Shown piece by piece: positions 7,283-15,477 of a stretch of 17,896 nt of DNA. Position 1 is the stretch's first letter, and every line of letters starts with the position of its first letter. The notes under the pieces were generated by a model, which saw nothing but the letters and a program-made list of their open reading frames with translations, was not told where the DNA came from and did no database searches. The DNA is from an uncultured Bacteroidales bacterium (GTDB lineage Bacteria; Bacteroidota; Bacteroidia; Bacteroidales; UBA932): positions 1-17,896 of the forward strand of contig CAMNAD010000011.1 in the NCBI GenBank assembly GCA_946530505.1, in the 5' to 3' direction. The position numbers were made by a program, and so were the translations under genes.

Positions 7283-7935
7283 TGAATAAAGTACTGGTAA
7301 GGACCATATCCGGAATCTGCTTCGTTTTGATAATGCTGGCAGGCCTGCTGCTGAACAAGTATCTGTTCGCAGCGCTTGTCGCATTTATAACCGCAGGTAT
7401 GATAGTGGAAGTCTTCAAAATTTCCAAAGACAAGTCTGACAGGCTCCTGTGGCCTCTGTTAATTATCTGTTACGGTCTGGTACTGCTTGTGCTGGGCTTC
7501 ATCCACGGCGAGTTCTCCGGCATCCTCCTTCTGTCTTTCTTCATTATGATATGGAGTTCGGACGTGGGGGCCTTCTGCATAGGCAGTCTCCTTGGACAGA
7601 AAGCAGGCAGCCGTAAACTGGCGCCGAAGATTTCCCCGCATAAATCCTGGGCAGGCTTTTGGGGCGGGCTGGCATTTACCATCGCCACATCGCTCATTCT
7701 GCATTATACAGGCCTGCTTTCAATCCCGCTTGTACATTGTATTGTTCTTGCAGTCATAGTTCATTGCGCAGGCGTATGCGGCGACCTTCTTGAATCCAAG
7801 CTCAAACGTAAATGCGGGGTCAAAGATTCGGGGAATCTGATTCCCGGCCACGGCGGACTGCTCGACCGTTTCGACAGTTCCATGGTCGCAATTCCTGCCG
7901 GCACCCTTTATCTCATTATTTTCAATTTGCTTTAA
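7279..7935 (+). CDS. cdsA: Phosphatidate cytidylyltransferase, compact form
   Basis: This integral membrane enzyme makes CDP-diacylglycerol from phosphatidate and CTP, the first committed step of phospholipid synthesis. The family signature is complete at about residues 173-199, with KLKRK, VKDSGNLIPGHGG and DRFD containing the metal-binding Asp residues. DVGAFCIGSLLG (95-106) and the KISPHKSWAGFWGG block (117-130) are also standard. About seven hydrophobic segments are visible (roughly 9-24, 27-45, 56-75, 80-97, 124-144, 147-168 and 194-216). At 218 residues it is about 50-60 shorter than the roughly 270-280 expected in this phylum. The missing part lies between the third segment and the DVGAF block. 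The start may be the ATG at 7279 (ATGA overlap with ftsH) or at 7282; psd begins two bases after the stop. Confidence 0.9.
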   Translation: MMNKVLVRTISGICFVLIMLAGLLLNKYLFAALVAFITAGMIVEVFKISKDKSDRLLWPLLIICYGLVLLVLGFIHGEFSGILLLSFFIMIWSSDVGAFCIGSLLGQKAGSRKLAPKISPHKSWAGFWGGLAFTIATSLILHYTGLLSIPLVHCIVLAVIVHCAGVCGDLLESKLKRKCGVKDSGNLIPGHGGLLDRFDSSMVAIPAGTLYLIIFNLL

Positions 7936-7937
7936 TC

Positions 7938-8597
7938 ATGCCCAGAATAGATCACGACTCATACGGAACGCTGGCGGTAGTGTTCATTGTTGCAGCCATT
8001 CTTATATATCTGACATGGAGATTCATTCCTGTTGCCTGGATCAAATGGCCTGTCATCGTTTTCGGCTGGGTTTTCTGTATTTGGCAGCTTTTCTTTTTCC
8101 GTGTTCCGGACCGTACTCCCGTCGGGAGTGACACGCTTGTCAGCTCTGCCGCGGACGGCAAGGTTGTCATCATCGACGAGTACTTTGAAGGGGAATACCT
8201 GAAACGTAATTGCAAGAGGGTATGCGTATATATGAATTTCTTCGACGTCCACGCCAATTTCTGGCCTGTCACAGGAGAAGTCACCTACTACAAATACCAT
8301 CCTGGCAAGCATCTTCTGGCCTTCAAGCCCAAGGCATCCGAAGAGAACGAGCACACATCCGTATGCATACGCACCAAATCCGGCTCCGAAGTTCTGTTCA
8401 AGCAGCATGCAGGCACTTTTGCCCGCAGAATCGTGAACTACGCCAAACCCGGAATGAAAGTCAAGGCAGGGGAGCAGTGCGGCATCATCAAATTCGGGTC
8501 ACGGCTGGACATATTCCTCCCGGCCGATGCGGAAGTGAAAGTCAGAATCGGGGACCTGACAACTGCCTGCGAGACCGTTATTGCTCAGCTTCAATAA
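7938..8597 (+). CDS. psd: Phosphatidylserine decarboxylase proenzyme (short form)
   Basis: This 219-residue protein decarboxylates phosphatidylserine to phosphatidylethanolamine at the inner membrane, using a pyruvoyl group formed by self-cleavage. Two N-terminal membrane segments (about 11-30 and 37-55) precede the catalytic part. Active-site Asp73 in SSAADGKV and His105 in DVHANFWP are visible, and the cleavage site is G187-S188 in KFGSRLDIFLP. This is the short, single-domain form known from many Bacteroidota. The ATG at 7938 starts two bases after the cdsA stop; an open frame continues upstream to 7812 but would lie inside the cdsA signature region and resembles no Psd. CdsA and Psd being adjacent fits one phospholipid route. 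The last 20 bases overlap the convergent ispG, and a terminator hairpin follows 33 bases after the stop. Confidence 0.95.
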   Translation: MPRIDHDSYGTLAVVFIVAAILIYLTWRFIPVAWIKWPVIVFGWVFCIWQLFFFRVPDRTPVGSDTLVSSAADGKVVIIDEYFEGEYLKRNCKRVCVYMNFFDVHANFWPVTGEVTYYKYHPGKHLLAFKPKASEENEHTSVCIRTKSGSEVLFKQHAGTFARRIVNYAKPGMKVKAGEQCGIIKFGSRLDIFLPADAEVKVRIGDLTTACETVIAQLQ

Positions 8598-9834
8598 GCT
8601 CCAGCAGCTTGTCGGGAGCTTCAGCTTCGGGAATGTGCCTCAGAACAGGCACATTCTTTTTGTATATGCTCACCTTGCCGTTCCCTTCTCCGACATAGCC
8701 CCAGTCGGCATCGGCCATCTCGCCAGGGCCGTTCACGATGCAGCCCATTACAGCGATAACCATCCCTTTAAGGTGCGAAGTCCTCGCCTTGACGGTTTCG
8801 AAGGCCTCCTGCAGATTATACATTGTGCGGCCACAACCGGGGCAGGCAATGTATTCCGGCTTGTAGAAACGCCTGCGGGATGCCTGCATTATCTCGTCGC
8901 ACAGATAAGCGTCGAATTCTTCTCCTAGTCCTGTATGAATGTCCGCCTCGTCGCTTTCGTGCAGAAGCAGGGACGGTCCGAAGGTACAGGCGGCATCCAG
9001 TATTGTCCTTTCTCTGGAAGGAGGCATAGAAACGGGCTTGCCGGAATAACGCTCCGCAAGATAGCGGGCGACGGGAATTTCATTTACGGGATCTTCCGTA
9101 AGCGAGACACGGACAGTATTGCCTATGCCCATTCTTAGCAGCGCTGCGATGCCTACGCAGGACTTGATTCTGCCACTGTCTCCATTGCCGGCTTCGGTGA
9201 CACCGAGATGCATAGGAAAGAGCACTCCGCTTTCTTCCATAAATGAATGCAGGATGCGGTATGCCTCTACCATTACGATGGTGTTGCTCGACTTTAGCGA
9301 TACGACTACCTGGTAGAAATCATTGTCGATGCACATCTGCAGCCATTCCATAGCAGCTTTAGCCATCGCAAGGGGAGTGTTGCCGTACTTGTCGGTAATG
9401 TAGCGTCCCAGCGAGCCGTGATTTATGCCCACGCGTATAGCCGTACCGAATTCCTTGCAGACCCTGATCAATTCTGCGAAACGGGCCCTGGCCACTTCGT
9501 GGTCAGGGTGGAAATTACCTGGATTGATGCGTACCTTTTCTACAACCCTGGCCACAGCAAGAGCAGTTTCGGAAGAAAAATGAATGTCCGCCACAAGGGG
9601 AGTCTGAATGCCTCTCGCACGCAGGCGTTCCTTGATTTCTTTTATGCAGGGCACGTCTTTCATTCCCGGAACGGTAATGCGTATCAATTCAGCTCCTGCT
9701 TCCACCATACGGACGCACTGGGCGACTGTGGCATCTACGTCATCCGTATGAGTATTGCACATCGTCTGTACAACGATGTGTGAAGGATCTCCTATAATGA
9801 GATCCTTACCTATCCTGACTTTCAGAGTCTCCAT
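8578..9834 (-). CDS. ispG: 4-hydroxy-3-methylbut-2-enyl diphosphate synthase IspG (GcpE), shortened insert
   Basis: This iron-sulfur enzyme converts methylerythritol cyclodiphosphate to HMBPP in the non-mevalonate isoprenoid pathway. The N-terminal TIM barrel is recognisable (PLVADIHF, KVRINPGNF, INHGSLG, HLGVTEAG, VSLTEDP). The C-terminal cluster domain has C331 and C334 in CPGCGRT, C365 in MGCIVNGPGE, and E372. At 418 residues it is longer than the two-domain E. coli type (about 370) but much shorter than the three-domain enzyme of about 600 residues that I expect in Bacteroidota and plants. Only about 70 residues (258-328) separate the barrel from CPGCGR, and their last part, DEIMQASRRRFYKPEYI, resembles the end of the usual inserted domain. 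The start at 9834 overlaps the preceding barrel gene by 29 bases; the 3' end overlaps psd by 20. Confidence 0.94.
   Translation of the reverse strand: METLKVRIGKDLIIGDPSHIVVQTMCNTHTDDVDATVAQCVRMVEAGAELIRITVPGMKDVPCIKEIKERLRARGIQTPLVADIHFSSETALAVARVVEKVRINPGNFHPDHEVARARFAELIRVCKEFGTAIRVGINHGSLGRYITDKYGNTPLAMAKAAMEWLQMCIDNDFYQVVVSLKSSNTIVMVEAYRILHSFMEESGVLFPMHLGVTEAGNGDSGRIKSCVGIAALLRMGIGNTVRVSLTEDPVNEIPVARYLAERYSGKPVSMPPSRERTILDAACTFGPSLLLHESDEADIHTGLGEEFDAYLCDEIMQASRRRFYKPEYIACPGCGRTMYNLQEAFETVKARTSHLKGMVIAVMGCIVNGPGEMADADWGYVGEGNGKVSIYKKNVPVLRHIPEAEAPDKLLELIEAEQ
8631..8661 (+). terminator. Rho-independent terminator of the ftsH-cdsA-psd operon
   Basis: A perfect ten-base stem (GAATGTGCCT at 8631-8640 with AGGCACATTC at 8647-8656) encloses the six-base loop CAGAAC and is followed by five T residues. 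It begins 33 bases after the psd stop and is oriented for the plus strand. It lies within the last codons of ispG, where the minus strand encodes KKNVPVLRHIPE, so it is both terminator and coding sequence. On the minus strand the hairpin lacks a T-run and should not stop ispG transcription. Confidence 0.85.
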
Positions 9835-10600
9835 TTTCCAATTCCCATCCTTTGATTACAATCTCCCTGGCCTGACGTTTCAGGTCCCGCGAAGTGCGCC
9901 CGGTCCGCTTTGTCAGCTGGAAGTAGAAGCCGGCCGTGATGTTAAGGTCGAGCGGATAGGCAAAACGATAATAATACTGATTGTATCTGCTTGGCGAAGA
10001 ATCCGGCGTATAGATGCTGGACCAGGAATACCTGACCAAAGCATTGATATGGAATTCCACAGGGCTGAAGATAAAGCCCAGGCCGACACCTCCCTGAAGG
10101 CCGTATTCCGGCTGACGGTCAGTCGACTTGAACGCTCTTTCCAACCCTTCTGTTACACTGGGTCCTTCGCGACGTATAGTACGCCTGTAGCCGCCGTAGA
10201 GGCCGGCATTGGCCATTATCTTGAAGTGGAGGGCGTCGAAATGGAAGTGGGCCAGGAAGGGCACTTCAACGACGTCTATCACGGCCTGTGTGGCACCTTC
10301 GATATTATAGATGGTGCCGGTTTCCTTGTTCTCTTTGAACTTGTATCCCTCGTGTCCGTAAGCAAGCCCGACCTGGTAGCCGAAATATGGCATATAGTCG
10401 AACATCTTCAGGTAATGGATGTAATTTACCGATGCATAGACGGGATTGAAAAGCCAATCCTGCTTGACTGTAGGATTGAAGCTCATCTGAGAGAAGGTAA
10501 CCCCGTAGTTTACGCCTAAAAGGTCGTAGTCGTTGATTTCCTGGGCCCGGGAGCCAAGGAAGGTGCAGAACAGCAGTAATATGGATACTATTCTCTTCAT
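9806..10600 (-). CDS. Outer-membrane beta-barrel protein (PorT-like family)
   Basis: This 264-residue protein begins with a clear Sec signal peptide (residues 1-19, LLLFCTFLGSRA, with cleavage likely before Q20). The mature part has alternating polar/aromatic beta strands such as VNYIHYLKMF, YFGYQVGLAYGHEGYKF, FKIMANAGLYGGYRR and LNITAGFYFQL, matching the small Bacteroidota outer-membrane barrels annotated as PorT-like or OMP_b-brl_2. Its exact role is unknown. After the last likely strand (ending at about GFYFQLTKR) a strongly basic tail of about 30 residues follows, and its final codons overlap the ispG start by 29 bases. The start overlaps the stop of the lipoprotein gene by four bases (ATGA), so the two envelope proteins are probably translated together. 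A direct role in gliding or type IX secretion cannot be claimed from this sequence. Confidence 0.78.
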   Translation of the reverse strand: MKRIVSILLLFCTFLGSRAQEINDYDLLGVNYGVTFSQMSFNPTVKQDWLFNPVYASVNYIHYLKMFDYMPYFGYQVGLAYGHEGYKFKENKETGTIYNIEGATQAVIDVVEVPFLAHFHFDALHFKIMANAGLYGGYRRTIRREGPSVTEGLERAFKSTDRQPEYGLQGGVGLGFIFSPVEFHINALVRYSWSSIYTPDSSPSRYNQYYYRFAYPLDLNITAGFYFQLTKRTGRTSRDLKRQAREIVIKGWELENGDSESQDR

Positions 10601-12393
10601 GGCTTCCTGAACAATTCTGACAAATCGATGGTCTGCTCCAGTTCTGCGGATTTAATGACGTCGAGATACTCGCTGTCGCCGAACTGCACGAAGCGTACAG
10701 GCTCCGGCTGACGATGCTGCAGGAGATCTCCCGTATCTACGATTGAATTGCGGTTGCCGTCATCCGCGACACGGATTGAATACTTGCCTTCCTTGAGGTA
10801 GGGGAACAACAGTGTACAGTCTTTGTCGATAATATATGAGCGGATCACTTTGGCCCGTTTTTCGTCGAGAAGGTCCACGATGAACTTTCTGTCCACGCCT
10901 GTAATAACCGCTTCCAGCGAACTCAGGGATTCGTCGGTAGGAAGGGCTACCTTCACTTCGGTACTGTCCGACCAGTAGCCGTTGATATCCCTGAAACTCC
11001 TGTGGGGAACCTTGAGGAAATACTCGAATCCGGGTTGCATCTTGACCTTGGGACGAATAACGAACCGCCTCAGGTTAAGGGAGTCGTTTTCTACCGTGAA
11101 CTTTTCGGTAAACTCCTTCTGCTTAGGGTTTACATAACGGAATTTCAGCGAGTCAAAATTCTCGTAGATGATAGGGTAGTTGAATTCGAGGATAAAACCG
11201 TCCCTTTCTACGTTCTCAGGCTCCGCCTTGAGCGTGAAAAGGCAAGTGGTATCCTCGTGCTTGAGGTTGCGCCGGCGGCTTCTGGAATAGTTCCTGGCCA
11301 CATCCGGCTCCATCACAAGACGTATGTGTTCAAGCTCGGGCTTCATAACGCCAAGAGAGTCAGTCTTCCTGTAATTGACGAAGAGGTGAAGCGTGTCCGG
11401 AGCAGGACGGCGGTCGTTGAGCCAGAGTTCAAGGCTGTCCTGAGTTATGTTGAACTGGGAAACAACCCTGTCGGCCGGGTATCCTCCGAACCACAGGGAA
11501 TCGATCCAGGCATCCTGTGCCATAAAAGTGATGTAAGCCGACCTGGGAGACATACGGACCTTGTTGACAATGTACTGCTTGCCGGGTCTTTCGCGGAAGA
11601 GCTTGAGTTCGTACTGGCTCTTGCGATCCCTGCATCCCAGAGTGTCGGTCATATCGTACTTGAGTAGTTCCGGGATTGTGTCAGCGACCTTCCAATCCGG
11701 CCGTATAAGCGAATCGATGAATGCAATCCTGTCCGCATCCGGAGAATAAATGTTGTCGCCTGAGGCATCCTTGATCGCATACATCCTGTAAAGAGTGTCC
11801 TGGATGTAGGGGATCACAAAATACCCCCAGTCGTCGGTCTTTCCCGCAGCGAATGGCCTGTGCAGGAATACCGCGGAGTCGGAGTGGTCTTTATATAGCA
11901 TTACCGTTGCGCCTTTGATCGGGGCCAAGGTATTGCAGTCCAGCACTGTACCGGTGACGAACATGGAATCGATCTGCTCTCCTGTCGAGAACACATATGT
12001 AAATCCCGGGAACTGATTGTCCTCGTTGTTGTCGACTATGGCCGAGTTCAGGTTGAGCGTGTATGTTGTATTTGGCTCAAGAGAGCAGTCAAAGGAAATG
12101 ACCAGAGTCTTCCCATTCGCCTTGGACTTCACACGCTTTTCGAGAGGAGGGGAGAGGAAGATATCGCCGGGCGTCTTGACCTTTACATTCTCGTTGAATT
12201 CGAAAACGATGCGGCCTTTTTCAAGGGGGAACGACGTGGCTCCGGGCAAAGGGCGGATATTCGTTATTACCGGAGGAATTGTATCCTTGTCTCCGCCCGA
12301 GGGAGGAGTAGTGGTATTCGCGCACGAGGGGACGAGCACCGGGGAGAGCAGTGCAAGCACGATTATTATGAGGGGTACGTACTTCTTCATCAT
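10597..12393 (-). CDS. Lipoprotein with SbsA-type Ig-like domain
   Basis: This 598-residue envelope protein has an N-terminal hydrophobic signal (residues 5-22) and a lipobox ending VPSC with Cys24 as the lipid anchor. A Thr/Pro/Gly-rich stretch and DTIPPV then lead into an SbsA/Big_5 Ig-like domain at about 38-135 (VFEFNENVKV, LEPNTTYTLNL, FTYVFSTG). A carboxypeptidase-regulatory-like beta sandwich seems to follow at about 146-220 (VTGTVLDCNTLAPIKGATVML). The rest is long beta-rich sequence that I cannot assign. Related proteins are common in Bacteroidota with unknown function. The gene is joined by ATGA overlaps to rel upstream and to the barrel gene downstream. An alternative ATG sits one codon inside, at 12390. 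A structural or assembly role with the neighbouring barrel is possible but is inference only. Confidence 0.82.
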   Translation of the reverse strand: MMKKYVPLIIIVLALLSPVLVPSCANTTTPPSGGDKDTIPPVITNIRPLPGATSFPLEKGRIVFEFNENVKVKTPGDIFLSPPLEKRVKSKANGKTLVISFDCSLEPNTTYTLNLNSAIVDNNEDNQFPGFTYVFSTGEQIDSMFVTGTVLDCNTLAPIKGATVMLYKDHSDSAVFLHRPFAAGKTDDWGYFVIPYIQDTLYRMYAIKDASGDNIYSPDADRIAFIDSLIRPDWKVADTIPELLKYDMTDTLGCRDRKSQYELKLFRERPGKQYIVNKVRMSPRSAYITFMAQDAWIDSLWFGGYPADRVVSQFNITQDSLELWLNDRRPAPDTLHLFVNYRKTDSLGVMKPELEHIRLVMEPDVARNYSRSRRRNLKHEDTTCLFTLKAEPENVERDGFILEFNYPIIYENFDSLKFRYVNPKQKEFTEKFTVENDSLNLRRFVIRPKVKMQPGFEYFLKVPHRSFRDINGYWSDSTEVKVALPTDESLSSLEAVITGVDRKFIVDLLDEKRAKVIRSYIIDKDCTLLFPYLKEGKYSIRVADDGNRNSIVDTGDLLQHRQPEPVRFVQFGDSEYLDVIKSAELEQTIDLSELFRKP

Positions 12394-14549
12394 ATATCTG
12401 TCCTGATGACATCCTGTATGCCGTCTATGCTGAGCAGGCCGTGTATCATAGCCTCAAGGTTTTTCTTGTCGTGCACCAGCATCTCGATGTAACCTTCAAC
12501 GACTCCATCCTTGCCACCCAGGTGAATCTCGCGGATATTGATCTCCATGGTAAGGGAGATGAACTGACTGATTTTGCTCAAAAGACCTTTCTTGTCGATG
12601 CCGCGCAGCGAAAGGCGGACCGGGAAATCCTCGAATCCGGCGTCGAAGTCGTCGACTACCACAAAACGGGAGCTGCCGTACTCCAAGGCAAGTTTCTCAA
12701 CCTCCGGGCATGATTTCTTGTGTACAATCACCGTGCCGTCATCTGCGCGGAACCCGATGACAGGATCTCCAGGTATTGGATTGCAGCAAGGCGACAGGAG
12801 GAATCCACCGTTTCCGGAAGGGGTCTTCATCCCGGAGAAAGCCTCGCGGAAAACCTCGGGCCCCAACAATCCAAGTCCTACACGGAAATACAGTTCCGTG
12901 GCATCGTTGAGCATCGTGTGCTTGAGAAGCTTCTTGAGATTCTCCTTATTGACTGCAAGCCCCATAACGGACAGCCTCTCTGCATATACTGTCTTGCCTT
13001 TTTCGACAAGTGAGCGACGGTTTCCGCGGAAATATTCTATGACCTGATTGCGGGCATGTCTTGTCTGCAGGAACTGCAGCCATTCCACCCGGGGATGGGC
13101 GCTCTCCGCAGTGATGATCTCTACCTGGTCACCTGCCTTTAGAACGGAAGACAGGGGGGCGAGTTTCATATTGACCTTGGCGGCGATAGCCTGATTGCCT
13201 ATATGCGTATGTATGTTGTATGCAAAGTCGAGAGCCGTCGCACCATTCTGGATGGATCTCTGCTCTCCCTTAGGGGTAAAGACGACTATGTCGGTGGTTA
13301 TCAGGTCTTTATGAATAATGTCCAGCAGCTCGAGGGCATTCACGTCCGTGCTCACCAGTATCTCCTGGACCTTCTTCAGCCACTTGTCCATCTCGCTGTC
13401 CACCTCGGAAATGTAGCCATTGTTCTTGTACGACCAGTGCGCGGCGATACCCTTCTCTGCGATGTCGTCCATACGCTGCGAACGGATCTGCACTTCAATC
13501 CAGAAGCCGGACCTGCTCATGAGGGTGCAGTGCAGGGCCTCGTAGCCGTTGCTCTTGGGGGTGGAAATCCAGTCGCGGAAGCGGCTCTGCTGCGAGGTGT
13601 AGAGACCTATCAGAATGGAGTAGATAAGATAAGCCTGACGCCTTTCGGTCTCCGGATCAGGGGACTGGTCGAATATGATGCGGACGGCGTAGAGGTCATA
13701 AATCTGCTCGAAAGGCACATTCTTGGTGCGCATCTTGAACCAGATTGAATAAGGAGTCTTGATACGCTTCTTGATGCGGAAGGATATGTCTGCCTGCTTG
13801 AGGGCGGTTTCGATTGGAGTTATGAAATCGTTGATTTCGGCATCCCTTTCTGCCACGTTGCGGCTGACACGTTCGGAAATCTCCTTGTATGCGTCCGGTT
13901 CCTTGAATCTGAGCCAGATATTCTCCATCTCGGATTTTACGCCATAAAGGCCCAGCCTGTGGGCGAGAGGGATGAAGATGAACATTGTCTCGCTCAATAT
14001 CTTGTCCCTCTTATGCTCGGGCATAAATTCGATGGTGCGGCAGTTGTGCAGACGGTCTGCAAGTTTGATAAGCACCACACGGACGTCGTCGTTGAGTGTG
14101 AGGAGTATCCTCTTGAGATTCTCCGCCTGGATGCTTTCCGCGGATGTCATCGGCCCGCGCTTATGCACCTCATTGTCGAGTACGGTCTTGATTTTGGTAA
14201 GACCGTCGACAAGCAGGGCGATATGGTCACCGAACAGGTTGCGTATATCCTCTATGGTATAGTCGGTATCTTCTACCACATCGTGAAGAAGGGCCGCCGA
14301 AATGGATTTGTAGCCCAGGCCAATCTCTTCGACAACTATCTCGGCAACCTGGATGGGGTGAAGTATGTAAGGCTCGCCGGAGCGGCGACGTACGTGCCTG
14401 TGCGCCTGATTTGCAAAATCAAATGCCTTTTGTACAACGGCTAGTTCTTCGTCATCACGGCAGCGCTCAGCTGCAATGGAATACAACCTGTTCCACTCCT
14501 TGCGGATCAGATTGTAATCTTTGATCGTGAATTTGGACAAACTGCTCAT
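12390..14549 (-). CDS. Bifunctional (p)ppGpp synthetase/hydrolase Rel/SpoT
   Basis: This 719-residue long RelA/SpoT homologue makes and degrades the alarmone (p)ppGpp. The hydrolase domain keeps its metal motifs, H64 in LHPIQVAE, HDVVED at 89-94 and D165 in KLADRLHN, so hydrolysis should be active. The synthetase has RIKTPYSIWFKM at 262-273, FEQIYDLYAVRI, SNGYEALHCTL and EVQIRSQRMDDIAEKGIAAHW, so synthesis should be active too. A TGS domain starts near 420 (VVFTPKGEQRSI). The helical and zinc-finger-like region has SPCCNPIPGDPVIGF and VHKKSC, and an ACT domain ends the protein (from about 640). Length is typical. It sits between yihY and the lipoprotein gene with four-base overlaps on both sides, so its level is set by a long shared transcript unless an internal promoter exists. 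Confidence 0.96.
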   Translation of the reverse strand: MSSLSKFTIKDYNLIRKEWNRLYSIAAERCRDDEELAVVQKAFDFANQAHRHVRRRSGEPYILHPIQVAEIVVEEIGLGYKSISAALLHDVVEDTDYTIEDIRNLFGDHIALLVDGLTKIKTVLDNEVHKRGPMTSAESIQAENLKRILLTLNDDVRVVLIKLADRLHNCRTIEFMPEHKRDKILSETMFIFIPLAHRLGLYGVKSEMENIWLRFKEPDAYKEISERVSRNVAERDAEINDFITPIETALKQADISFRIKKRIKTPYSIWFKMRTKNVPFEQIYDLYAVRIIFDQSPDPETERRQAYLIYSILIGLYTSQQSRFRDWISTPKSNGYEALHCTLMSRSGFWIEVQIRSQRMDDIAEKGIAAHWSYKNNGYISEVDSEMDKWLKKVQEILVSTDVNALELLDIIHKDLITTDIVVFTPKGEQRSIQNGATALDFAYNIHTHIGNQAIAAKVNMKLAPLSSVLKAGDQVEIITAESAHPRVEWLQFLQTRHARNQVIEYFRGNRRSLVEKGKTVYAERLSVMGLAVNKENLKKLLKHTMLNDATELYFRVGLGLLGPEVFREAFSGMKTPSGNGGFLLSPCCNPIPGDPVIGFRADDGTVIVHKKSCPEVEKLALEYGSSRFVVVDDFDAGFEDFPVRLSLRGIDKKGLLSKISQFISLTMEINIREIHLGGKDGVVEGYIEMLVHDKKNLEAMIHGLLSIDGIQDVIRTDI

Positions 14550-15475
14550 ACCTGATTCTGATATTCGTCCTGGAGCGCGTATGTAAGCTGCGCCCCGTAC
14601 ATAATAATCTGGAAACTGTAATTCAGCCAGATAAGGAAGAGAGGAATGGCCGCGATTACTCCGTAGACCGCATTCAGACGGCTCACAAACACCTGGGTCT
14701 CAAGGTACATATACTGGAAAAGGCAGAATATCGCACCGGAGAAAAGGGCCGCAACAAGTGCGTGCTTGTAAACAACCTTGCAGGCGGGGATATACTTGTA
14801 AGCAGCCGACAGCGTGAAAACTACCACAGCATAGAACAGCAGCCAGCCGACAAAACGGGAAAGATGTTCGGCATCCAGGCCTATCAGCGAAACGGCATTG
14901 GAATACAGTGCGATCCCATAAGCGAATATGATGACAATGAATGGCAGCAGGATAAGCAGGCCGATGTAGAAACCGAAACGCTTGTAGGTCTTGCGTGGGA
15001 TTTTGCGTATGCCCCAGACATTGTTGAATACCCTTTCGGCCTGGAACATGAGCCAGATGATGGTCCAAAGGAACATCAGTGCGGAAACGATACCCACCGG
15101 CCCGGACTGTGCGACTGCAATGATGTTATCGGCCTTGTCGATTGCGATATTGACAAGATCCAGATTGTTCGGCAGGATCTTTGTCAGCAGATTCTCAAGG
15201 TTGTCCTTGAGGTTGAGCCCGTCGGATACGAAGAATATGAATGCAACCAGGGGAATGATGGCAAGGGTGACAAAATAACTGAGGGCCACGCATTGGAACC
15301 CCATACGGTTCTCGGCAAAAGTGTCGAAGGTCCTGCGGACTATACGTATGAAACTTACCAGATTGCGCCAGGCACCGGTGGCGAAGTCCGTCTCCATTCC
15401 CCAGATCTTGTCGGTGAAGAGTTCCTTGATATCCTTCCAGGTAACCTTCCTGTCTGTCATTTCGTACTTCCTCAT
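14546..15475 (-). CDS. YihY/BrkB family inner-membrane protein
   Basis: This 309-residue protein belongs to the YihY/virulence-factor BrkB family, once misnamed ribonuclease BN. Its biochemical role is not settled. After a soluble N-terminus of about 60 residues, six hydrophobic segments are seen, at roughly 64-85 (ALSYFVTLAIIPLVAFIFF), 128-147, 168-190, 210-228, 235-255 and 267-295. The family features NVWGIRK after the second segment and the final LIWLNYSFQIIMYGAQLTYAL are present. A start at Met6 (MTDRKVTW) is also possible. It begins two bases after the ligA stop and its own stop overlaps the rel start in an ATGA, so it is embedded in the operon. No odd truncation is visible. Confidence 0.9.
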   Translation of the reverse strand: MRKYEMTDRKVTWKDIKELFTDKIWGMETDFATGAWRNLVSFIRIVRRTFDTFAENRMGFQCVALSYFVTLAIIPLVAFIFFVSDGLNLKDNLENLLTKILPNNLDLVNIAIDKADNIIAVAQSGPVGIVSALMFLWTIIWLMFQAERVFNNVWGIRKIPRKTYKRFGFYIGLLILLPFIVIIFAYGIALYSNAVSLIGLDAEHLSRFVGWLLFYAVVVFTLSAAYKYIPACKVVYKHALVAALFSGAIFCLFQYMYLETQVFVSRLNAVYGVIAAIPLFLIWLNYSFQIIMYGAQLTYALQDEYQNQV

Positions 15476-15477
15476 AT

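Noticed and set aside
7812..7937. Upstream extension of psd
   Set aside because: The extra 42 residues are Arg-rich, lie in another frame of the conserved CdsA signature and do not resemble any Psd N-terminus.
9755..10519. Plus-strand open frame (254 codons) opposite the barrel gene and ispG
   Set aside because: The minus-strand reading has a signal peptide, barrel strands and operon overlaps; the plus-strand reading has none.
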